From positions 124,001-188,000 of the forward strand of contig NZ_QUSW01000009.1 of the NCBI RefSeq assembly GCF_003852895.1: a DNA stretch of 64,000 bases. The letters run 5' to 3'. Positions 57,579 through 64,000 of this stretch are shown in pieces (the stretch's first letter is position 1; every line of letters starts with the position of its first letter). The translations under genes and the position numbers were made by a program. The notes below the pieces were generated by a model. The model saw only the letters and a program-made list of their open reading frames with translations. It searched no databases and was not told the DNA's origin. The DNA comes from Rhizobacter terrae. Lineage in GTDB: Bacteria > Pseudomonadota > Gammaproteobacteria > Burkholderiales > Burkholderiaceae_C.

Positions 57579-58748
57579 TCATGGCGCGCTCCAGCCGACG
57601 CGGTGGGAACCGGTCGTCAGGTCATGTCGTTGATCGTCCTGGGTGTGCACATACACGCTTGTGGTGGCGATGTTGGCGTGACCGAGGTTGTCGCGCACGG
57701 CCTTCAGGTCGATCCGATCGCTTTGGTGGGTGCCGGCCGTGTGGCGCATCCAGTGCGTGGACGCCTTCTCGATGTGAGCGGCGGCCGCTTCGTAGTCCGG
57801 CCCCTTGGCGCGCAGACGCTGCGCTGTGCGCCGGACCACGTCCTTCACCAGTTCGTGCACAGCGGTGCGCGCCATCGGCTGGACGGGTCCGATGATCGGC
57901 ATCAACAGTGGGGTGGCGTCACCTTCGCGCGGGAGTGGTGGCAAATCGTTGGCCTTGCGGTAGCGGATCAGTTCGGCCATCAACTCGTCGGTGGCCGGGA
58001 CCAGCCGCATCTTGTCGCCCTTGCCGGTCAGTTCGAGCCACCAGCGCTCCTTGCCGTCCGCACTGCGGCGGCAGAAGATGCCACCCATCGTGTTGATGCA
58101 GACCTCGGACACGCGCAGGCCGCCGATGTACAGCAGCGAGAACAGCCACCGGCTGCGTGCAGCGTGCTTGGCGTCGCGGGCTGTTTCCGCGGGCATGAGT
58201 TCGATCGTCGTGCGCACTTCCGCCCAGTGCTCCAGTGGGAGGAAGCGGCTCACGCGCGGGGCGCGGCCCGTGCGTGGCCGCCGGCGCAATGCCAACGGGT
58301 TTCCAGCGAGATAGCCGGCTTGAACCAGCCAGTTGAACAAGCTGTTGAGGATCGACATCGCCTGGCGCTGACTGACGGGCTCAAGCGGCCTTGCAAAGGG
58401 CCGCCAGTCGGGAGAGGAGCGGGCAGCCTTTTGCGCGACGCTCATCACCCAACGCCCAACAGGTTGAGGGTTGGCCAGGAATCGCTCGTAGACCAGCAGG
58501 TCCTCGTGCGTTAGGTCGGACAGTGCCTTGCGCTGTTGGAACACGCACCACAGCAGCAGCCGTTCGGCTTCTTTTCTGTAGCTCGCCAGCGTCGCCGGCG
58601 AGTTGGCGTAGCGGGCCAACCAGGCCAACACCGCGGAACGATCGTCGTTGGCCTGGATTTGGGCGAGGCCGGTCGCACGATTGCGCCCGTCGCGGCCAGA
58701 CAGGTCCGTGGGCACGACCAACTGATCGATCGGTACGAGATCAGGCAC
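57579..58748 (-). CDS. Tyrosine recombinase, TnpS-like
   Basis: A protein of about 389 residues. Counting from a TTG five codons upstream, the catalytic set is R217 (GLRVSEV), Lys in GKGDKMR, H336 and R339 (HWMRHTAG), H361 (LGHAN) and Y370. All are present, so it should be active. The start may be the GTG at 58748 or the TTG at 58763. It is divergent from a TnpT-like gene with about 110 bases between them. That layout matches the cointegrate-resolution module of Tn4651-type Tn3-family transposons. Confidence 0.82.
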   Translation of the reverse strand: MPDLVPIDQLVVPTDLSGRDGRNRATGLAQIQANDDRSAVLAWLARYANSPATLASYRKEAERLLLWCVFQQRKALSDLTHEDLLVYERFLANPQPVGRWVMSVAQKAARSSPDWRPFARPLEPVSQRQAMSILNSLFNWLVQAGYLAGNPLALRRRPRTGRAPRVSRFLPLEHWAEVRTTIELMPAETARDAKHAARSRWLFSLLYIGGLRVSEVCINTMGGIFCRRSADGKERWWLELTGKGDKMRLVPATDELMAELIRYRKANDLPPLPREGDATPLLMPIIGPVQPMARTAVHELVKDVVRRTAQRLRAKGPDYEAAAAHIEKASTHWMRHTAGTHQSDRIDLKAVRDNLGHANIATTSVYVHTQDDQRHDLTTGSHRVGWSAP

Positions 58749-58784
58749 TGAACGTGAGCCCAAAACGCGAAGGCTCGTATTGTG

Positions 58785-58838
58785 TGGACATTAGATGAAT
58801 TATGTCCATAGAACTTTTCAGATAGTTAGATAATTATC
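58785..58838. other. Candidate resolution site between recombinase and TnpT-like gene
   Basis: This AT-rich gap holds an inverted repeat TGGACAT (58785-58791) / ATGTCCA (58802-58808) with a 10-base spacer. It also holds a perfect palindrome GATAATTATC (58829-58838). A core IR pair with extra binding sites between divergent genes is the arrangement of TnpS/TnpT resolution sites. Confidence 0.55.
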
Positions 58839-58861
58839 GTATTACGTTGTAGTATCAATCA

Positions 58862-59884
58862 ATGAGCACCGAAACCGAGATCCTGGCCGAAGTCGAGGCG
58901 CTGAAGGGCCGTTTCAGCGACACGAAAGCGCTCTACCGCGAGGTCTGCGCGCTGTTGTTCTTCCGATTCGGGGTCACGCCGACGGCGAACAAGCTCTACC
59001 AGTACGTGCACAAGGGGACGATGAGCACGCCGGCGGAGGTGCTGGCCAAGTTCTGGGATGACCTGCGCACCAAGGCACGCGTGGAGATCGACCATCCCGA
59101 TCTGCCGCCGGAGATCAAGGTCACTGCGGCGGAGGCGATTGCGTCGATCTGGCGCCAAGCGACCGCCGCAGCCCGCGGTGAACTCGCTGCCATCCGCGTG
59201 GAGCTGCAAGCGGACCAGGAGCGGGTGCGCTATGAGCAGCTCCAGGCCGAGCAGACCGCAACGCAGGCGCTTGCCACGGCAGAGCGGTTGCGTGGCGAGT
59301 TGACTAGCGCTGGTGAAGCGATTAAGGGCATCCGCATTGAGCGGGAGGCCGAGGCGCGCGCGCATGCCGGCACCGCGGCGCGGCTCCAGGAACTGCAGGC
59401 CCAGCTCGAACAGGTGCGTGCCCAGCAGCAACGAACGCAGGAAAGCTTCAGCGGCGACCTGGCTAAGGCGCGCGAGGCGGTCGACGCAGCGGATCGGCGA
59501 GCGGCAGCCGCTGACAAGCGGGCGCTGCTGGAGATCGAGCAGGAGCGCCAAGCCCGCGCCAAGGCCGACAAGCAAGTGGAAGCGCTACGCACGCAGAATT
59601 CCCAACGCGAGGCTCGCGAGCGTCAGGCCGCGTTGGAGCACGCGGAGGCGGTCGCGCGGCTGCAGTCGCAGTGCGACGCCGCGTCGGCCGACCACAAAGC
59701 CATGCAACAGGCCAACCGCACACTGGAGCAGGAGTTGCGCGGTGCACGTGAACAACTGCAAACCAGCCAACAGGAAGCCGCGCACTACAGGACCGAGGCG
59801 CAGACTGTCCAGGCCGTTCTGGAGAAGCTGACGGTATCGACGCGAGCACCATCGAGGCCGACCAAGAAGAGGGCGTCGACCTAA
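58862..59884 (+). CDS. KfrA-like coiled-coil DNA-binding protein, TnpT-like
   Basis: A 340-residue protein. The first ~115 residues form a KfrA_N-type DNA-binding domain (VCALLFFRFGVTPTANKLY). The rest is a long coiled coil rich in Ala, Glu, Arg and Gln. TnpT of Tn4651-type transposons has this design and helps TnpS in cointegrate resolution. A plasmid KfrA is the alternative, but the divergent recombinase favours TnpT. Confidence 0.78.
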   Translation: MSTETEILAEVEALKGRFSDTKALYREVCALLFFRFGVTPTANKLYQYVHKGTMSTPAEVLAKFWDDLRTKARVEIDHPDLPPEIKVTAAEAIASIWRQATAAARGELAAIRVELQADQERVRYEQLQAEQTATQALATAERLRGELTSAGEAIKGIRIEREAEARAHAGTAARLQELQAQLEQVRAQQQRTQESFSGDLAKAREAVDAADRRAAAADKRALLEIEQERQARAKADKQVEALRTQNSQREARERQAALEHAEAVARLQSQCDAASADHKAMQQANRTLEQELRGAREQLQTSQQEAAHYRTEAQTVQAVLEKLTVSTRAPSRPTKKRAST

Positions 59885-60414
59885 GAGAGACCGCCTCGTC
59901 GACTTCCTTGCCCGCAGCCTCCTGCAGAGGTTTAGGACTCCCGACCGATCTCCCAATCGACACGATGGCTTCGCACTGGGAGTCGGGCTCGCCGGCGTGG
60001 CGAAGGCCGTCTTCAGGCGGGTTCTCGCAGCCCATTAGCGACTTTATAGCTGGAGAATAATTTCCAATAATTCTTCTCCCACCTCACATTGTGCGTTGAT
60101 TTTGTGATTCCACCGAATCTATGTCTGGAAAATACCAAAGGGCCAGCAAAGCGGTCGCCGTGCGCGAGTCGAACCAAGCCCAAGCAATCCGCAAACCAAC
60201 CCAAGGACCAACGAGTCCGTGCCCACGCTGCACCGTATCGTTCGCGACACCCTGGGCCACGCATCGATCAGCACCACCAGCATCTATCTCCACGATGAAG
60301 ATGACAAGCGACATGCCGCCGTGAGCGAGTCACCGGCTAGGTTGGAATGTCGCGATGGCGTCGAAGCTTGACACCGTCTGAGCCCACCTGCCCAGGATCA
60401 GCGCCGAAAGAACT
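59885..60414. other. Intergenic region with recombinase remnant
   Basis: These 530 bases follow the TnpT-like gene and contain no intact gene. The right part holds the remnant at 60219-60371. The left part, including an AT-rich stretch near 60050, holds nothing else I can support. Transposon terminal repeats were not found. Confidence 0.6.
60219..60371 (+). pseudogene. C-terminal remnant of a tyrosine recombinase
   Basis: In one frame these bases encode VRDTLGHASISTTSIYLH, the conserved end of tyrosine recombinases with the His and the catalytic Tyr. About 17 of 29 residues match the same region of the recombinase at 57579-58748. The rest of the domain is absent, so it is a broken second copy of a different recombinase. 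Confidence 0.75.
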
Positions 60415-61470
60415 TCATGAGTCACCCATCCCACGGAGGGCATCTAAGAAGGCCTGTGGGATCGGCCGCAGCGCATGAGCGTTCTCGATGACGCGCCATC
60501 GTCTGCTCACGTACATTGGCGAGCCGACAACGGCTGCGTCGTAGAGAACTACCGCTCCCACCCGCGTGTTGCGTTGCGGCTGAAACCAGCGCCGCACCAG
60601 CGGCTCCCACCACGTCAGGCCACCGGGGACATTGGTCACGCAAACGATGAGAGCGTTGCACTCGGTCTTCGAGAAGTGATGCAGTTCGGCCGTCAATAGT
60701 CGTGTGGCTCTCTCGTCTTGCATCGGACTGGCGACGGTCGCTGAGGTGCAAGTCTTCTGCTCGATCCGAGCATGAAAGTTGTAGAGCGTTGGCGCCGTTT
60801 CAGGGGACTTGATGCGGGGCGGAATCGTCATCGGGCCAGAAGCTATCGGTGTCGCGGACGCCAGACCGACATCTGGCAGTCGCCTGATCCACCCGTCGGC
60901 CGGCAGCGAATCCGTCGCTGCGAGGATTCGTTGCTTGTTTGCCCGCGGATCCACCCCCAGGAGAACGTCGACGTGCACGCCCGCACGACGTTGCACGATG
61001 GCGACCGCAACGTCCTTCAGGTCACGATAGGCCTCGATCATCGCCTCGGACGTTTCTGGTGCGATGACCTCCACGTACACGGCCTCGTTCTCGATCCGCA
61101 CCACGCTGTCCAGCGTCTTGCCTGCCAAGGGGGGTTCCAACTCGAAGACAAGGCCATGAGCGACGAATGCGCTGGCGACTTCAATCTCGGCCATCGCCGC
61201 CTTCTCCCCGCCCCGCAACCTGGCGAGAATTGCAGGGAAGCCGGCCAGAAACTCACACCGCCCGAGATCCTGACCCAGCGCAATGGCAGGTCCCGTTACC
61301 GCCGGACCGTCCCCTTTGGCCTGGATTTCATCGAGGCGCTCGGGCCACATGCGGCGAAGCGTGGAGATCGCACGCTGCACTTCGTCAGGCGACTCGAGTG
61401 GCCGAGAACCCGCGCAGCACTCCGCGACGAATTGATCCCAGTTGGCTGTGATATCCGAGGGAATCAGCAT
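60415..61470 (-). CDS. Nuclease-like unknown protein
   Basis: A 351-residue protein with no named family. Residues about 93-140 read AEIEVASAFVAHGLVFELEP, then D-S-V-V and VYVEVIAPE. This is reminiscent of the acidic core of restriction-fold nucleases, though the Lys is missing in the last motif. The start codon touches the target duplication of the IS element, which has replaced its natural upstream region. An in-frame stop in the joined ancestral sequence shows that the gene itself is not truncated. Confidence 0.6.
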   Translation of the reverse strand: MLIPSDITANWDQFVAECCAGSRPLESPDEVQRAISTLRRMWPERLDEIQAKGDGPAVTGPAIALGQDLGRCEFLAGFPAILARLRGGEKAAMAEIEVASAFVAHGLVFELEPPLAGKTLDSVVRIENEAVYVEVIAPETSEAMIEAYRDLKDVAVAIVQRRAGVHVDVLLGVDPRANKQRILAATDSLPADGWIRRLPDVGLASATPIASGPMTIPPRIKSPETAPTLYNFHARIEQKTCTSATVASPMQDERATRLLTAELHHFSKTECNALIVCVTNVPGGLTWWEPLVRRWFQPQRNTRVGAVVLYDAAVVGSPMYVSRRWRVIENAHALRPIPQAFLDALRGMGDS

Positions 61471-61477
61471 GAGACGT
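61470..61477. repeat. Left target-site duplication TGAGACGT
   Basis: The same eight bases TGAGACGT occur directly outside both ends of the element (61470-61477 and 62531-62538). An 8-bp duplication is the known size for the IS1595 family. Confidence 0.92.
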
Positions 61478-62530
61478 CCTGATCAGCAAGATGATTCAGC
61501 CGCACGGATGGCCAAGAGTGGGCACGGGTTGGTCTGGCAGGCCGCCCTTGCCAGGCGCACAAGGATGGCTCGCAAGTCGTACCGCCGGTTGAATAGGTAC
61601 TGCACTTGGGCGAGATAGCGATGGGCGTACTTGTCGAACCCGAAGGCGTGGTAGGTGCCGGCCAGCGCGGTCTTCAGGTTGCCCAGCACGGTGTTGACGG
61701 CCAGAAACGACGGATGCTTGGAGCTGGCAGCGCCGCCGCCGGTGACGTGGGGCTCGTGCAGGATGCCGGTGCCGCGCACGGCGGTGAAGCAGCCCAGGCC
61801 GTCGGAGACGAGCGTGGCCGGAGCAGCCAGGGACTTCGCCGCGAACTCCTTGATCGACTCCTTGGTGAAGGGTCGCTTGGACAGGCACAGCAGTACGGAC
61901 TCGCCCGACTCGGTGGTCTGCACGGCGGCGACGAACTCGACCTTGTTGGGCGAGCCGCGGCCGGCCTTGCCGCCCTGGATCTCGCCGCCGAGGTAGGCGT
62001 CGTCGATCTCCACGCGCCCGGTGAGCTGGCGCCCCTGCTCGCGCAGGTGCATCACCTCCATCAGCTTGTGCTTGAGCAGCCAGGCGGTCGGGTACGACAC
62101 GCCCAGGTGGCGCATGAGCTCCAGCGCCGACACCCCGTTCTTGGCCTGTGTCATCAGGTGCATGGCCAGGAACCACTTGGGCAGCGCCAGCTTGCTGGAC
62201 TCGAACACGGTTCCGCTGACCAAGCTGCACTGGTAGCGGCAGGCGCTGCACTGGAAGTACAGCCGCTGGCCGCGGCGGAACTCGCTGTGCCAGGTCTGCC
62301 CGCAACGGGGGCAGGCGAACCCCTGGGGCCAGCGCCAAGCCCTCACGAGCTCTTCACACTGCTCCTGCGTCCCGTAGTCCTCGAAGAATTCGAGCATCGG
62401 CAGCCCCGCTTGATACTGGACCCGGTTCATTGCCATGACGCATCTCCTATCGGATGCGTCCATGCTCGCGGGCCACTGGCTCATGACGTGAGCTACCTCC
62501 TATGAGGGCTGAATCATCTTGCTGATCAGG
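61478..62530 (-). mobile_element. Complete IS1595-family insertion sequence
   Basis: The element is 1053 bases, bounded by perfect 24-bp inverted repeats (61478-61501 and 62507-62530, beginning CCTGATCAGCAAG) and flanked by 8-bp direct repeats. It contains one intact transposase gene. Perfect ends and duplications indicate a recent insertion that could still be active. Confidence 0.95.
61483..62436 (-). CDS. IS1595-family (ISXO2-like) transposase
   Basis: A 317-residue transposase. An N-terminal zinc ribbon (CPRCGQTWH...CSACRYQC) precedes an ISXO2-like catalytic domain with EIDDAYLGGE and LVSDGLGCF, which supply acidic residues. The ATG at 62436 fits the domain start. The gene fills the element, and its 3' end runs into the left inverted repeat. 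Confidence 0.93.
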   Translation of the reverse strand: MAMNRVQYQAGLPMLEFFEDYGTQEQCEELVRAWRWPQGFACPRCGQTWHSEFRRGQRLYFQCSACRYQCSLVSGTVFESSKLALPKWFLAMHLMTQAKNGVSALELMRHLGVSYPTAWLLKHKLMEVMHLREQGRQLTGRVEIDDAYLGGEIQGGKAGRGSPNKVEFVAAVQTTESGESVLLCLSKRPFTKESIKEFAAKSLAAPATLVSDGLGCFTAVRGTGILHEPHVTGGGAASSKHPSFLAVNTVLGNLKTALAGTYHAFGFDKYAHRYLAQVQYLFNRRYDLRAILVRLARAACQTNPCPLLAIRAAESSC

Positions 62531-62538
62531 TGAGACGT
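62531..62538. repeat. Right target-site duplication TGAGACGT
   Basis: Direct copy of the bases at 61470-61477, directly outside the right inverted repeat of the insertion sequence. Confidence 0.92.
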
Positions 62539-62674
62539 TGACTTTACCCGTGACCCGCAATGCATCGTGGACGGGGCGGCAAGAAGGCGCTTCGCGAATT
62601 CTCGCTCGACGAGGCGCGGGGTGCCCTGCTACCGTACGTACAGAGGGAAGACCAACAACATCACGGAGGCAACA

Positions 62675-63514
62675 ATGGGCGGCGGAGTGTACGCGGATGA
62701 CGACAACGCATCACAGGTGATCCCGAAGTGGCGACTCGTGGAGAAATGGGCCAAAGGCCACGGGATCTATGACCACCCTGACCTGAATCGAAATGAATGG
62801 CTCTACCGATACATGAGAGCCGACCAGGCGGTCCGGATGCTTCGCGATCGGAAGCTCTGGTTCAGCGCTCCAGATCGTTGGGAGGATCCGCACGAAGCGT
62901 GGTGGTGCGATCAACTCTTCCGCAAAGGCAGCCACTTGGCGACTGCCTTTGCATACGGCTCATGTTGGACGCGGCGATGGCTCGATGAACCGTTTTGGCG
63001 GATGTACGCATGCAGGTGCGCTGAAGAAGAGACCGGAGCGGCAGCCAAAAAGCCCCAACACCCTGTTCGCGTGCTGCCAGCGGTTCGCTTTCGCTCCAAG
63101 GTTGGAACACTCTTCGAGTGGCTGCGTGAGGCGGCGCGACAAGAACAGTGCAAGGCATTCATGGGCCGTGTGCGCTACTGCCCAATTGAGCAACTGGTAG
63201 ATACGGCAAGCAAGATGCGAAAGGCCGACGACAACCCAGCGCCTACCGCGGCCACTGGGCTGCACATGAAGCGGCGGGCGTACAAGTTTGAAGATGAAGT
63301 TCGACTGCTGTGGATTGATCGGAAGCCAAAGCGCGACGGGCACGGGATACCTTTCGACCCTACAGCGCTGTTCGACCAAGTGATGATTGGCCCCACGAAG
63401 GACGAATCGCGCTACTCGGAGGTTGAGTCGATGTTGGTTGAACTCGGGATACCCGATACCCTGATCGAGCCATCGAGCATATGGACGCCGCCAGACGTGC
63501 ATGGTGGGCACTGA
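62675..63514 (+). CDS. DUF2971-like protein
   Basis: A 279-residue protein with a GGAGG ribosome binding site. The start LYRYMRADQAVRMLRDRKLW and WEDPHE, the middle CWTRRWLDEPFWRMYA and the late YKFEDEVRLLW follow the DUF2971 pattern. The family has no known activity and is frequent in accessory and defence-like regions. The longer upstream frame was rejected. Confidence 0.75.
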   Translation: MGGGVYADDDNASQVIPKWRLVEKWAKGHGIYDHPDLNRNEWLYRYMRADQAVRMLRDRKLWFSAPDRWEDPHEAWWCDQLFRKGSHLATAFAYGSCWTRRWLDEPFWRMYACRCAEEETGAAAKKPQHPVRVLPAVRFRSKVGTLFEWLREAARQEQCKAFMGRVRYCPIEQLVDTASKMRKADDNPAPTAATGLHMKRRAYKFEDEVRLLWIDRKPKRDGHGIPFDPTALFDQVMIGPTKDESRYSEVESMLVELGIPDTLIEPSSIWTPPDVHGGH

Positions 63515-63593
63515 CGCGACCGATGTGGGTTTCTTCGGATAGCTAGACCGTAACGTGACGCCGCGGATTCGAACGCATGAGGGGGAAGGCGGA

Positions 63594-64000
63594 GTGAGTG
63601 ACCAGCTCGTCAACGTTCTGAAGGCTCGCCTTGCGGCGGGCGAAATCTCGATTGCCGAGTACCGCAGTCTCCTCGCCGAGATCGGCGAGGACCGCTCCTC
63701 GCCTCCGTCCACCGAGGCGCCGCAGTATGAAACTGGAACGCTGTTGGGCGAATTCGAGCAGTTTCGACTATTCGAATACGGTGTGCAGGTCGGGCAGCAG
63801 TTCCATCCAATGTCGCAGGTTGTGAGCGTCAAAGGTGGGCAGTCCTACAAGTCGTTCAATTTCGTACCTTCTCAAAACAGGTCCAGTTTCTCGATCACGT
63901 TCTTGTCGGGAGAGCAAGCTTCGGCGGTAGAAGACCGCCTTGTGTTCGGCGGCAAGCGCCACAACGCCTTGATCCACTTCTACGACGCTGTGCGTCAGCT
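63594..64000 (+). CDS. SHOCT-like N-terminal protein, cut by window end
   Basis: The frame is open from a GTG at 63594 to the end of the window, at least 135 residues. Residues 9-28 (LKARLAAGEISIAEYRSLLA) match a SHOCT-type short helical domain, often found at protein ends. A globular region follows. The purine-rich GGGGGAAGGCGGA precedes the start. The complete product is unknown. Confidence 0.6.
   Translation, partial: MSDQLVNVLKARLAAGEISIAEYRSLLAEIGEDRSSPPSTEAPQYETGTLLGEFEQFRLFEYGVQVGQQFHPMSQVVSVKGGQSYKSFNFVPSQNRSSFSITFLSGEQASAVEDRLVFGGKRHNALIHFYDAVRQ

Overview
The window is high-GC, gene-dense DNA with the gene content of a betaproteobacterium, most likely in the order Burkholderiales. 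Supporting signs are a DUF4148 exported protein, CueR, MerR and CadR regulators, czc/cus/pbr-style metal efflux genes and a Tn3-superfamily TnpS/TnpT-like recombination module. The species is not identified. I see no rRNA, tRNA or CRISPR array. Most of the window is a composite heavy-metal resistance island, interrupted by accessory genes, several of which look defence-like.

Layout. 1-6.4 kb: copper module (multicopper oxidase fused to a DUF4396 membrane domain, DUF2231 protein, copZ, copA, cueR, ferredoxin) with a divergent pair of CueR-type promoters. 6.7-8.4 kb: DUF4148 protein, then a mercury module (merR, merT, merP and a GDCCVxC protein) without merA. 8.6-12.8 kb: a candidate HhH plus nuclease protein, two small secreted proteins, a HEPN-like two-gene unit and a single-domain response regulator. 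12.8-13.7 kb: a gene-poor stretch holding two tandem, structurally matching small-RNA-like units on the minus strand, each ending in an intrinsic terminator. 13.7-17.4 kb: a YHS/HMBD copper ATPase, a membrane protein and a DsbA-like protein. 17.5-25.4 kb: a cusCBA copper/silver efflux operon with small periplasmic accessory genes. 25.7-31.8 kb: accessory block (Beta/sce7726 pair; HTH, ImmA/IrrE peptidase and PIN-like cassette; DUF3800 protein; unknowns). 31.9-33.0 kb: tyrosinase. 33.0-49.8 kb: ZIP transporter, P1B-4-like ATPase, PII-like protein, two complete czcCBA-type RND systems, czcI, cadR and an exported protein. 49.8-55.5 kb: pbrT- and pbrA-like lead/cadmium genes and two envelope genes, driven from a divergent MerR-family promoter pair shared with the second czc operon. 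55.6-64 kb: a predicted metallopeptidase with a nuclease-like partner, a TnpS/TnpT-like module with a candidate resolution site, a recombinase remnant, a nuclease-like gene with a complete IS1595-family element inserted just upstream, a DUF2971 gene and a SHOCT-like gene cut by the window end.

How it works together. Cytoplasmic metal is sensed by CueR (Cu), MerR (Hg) and CadR (Cd/Pb/Zn). Four P1B ATPases move Cu(I) or Zn/Cd/Pb out of the cytoplasm. Three RND-MFP-OMF systems then carry periplasmic Cu/Ag or divalent cations across the outer membrane. Small metal-binding proteins, a multicopper oxidase and thiol proteins handle metal in the periplasm. Gene names rest on recognised motifs and context. 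Metal specificities, and all defence assignments, are inference.
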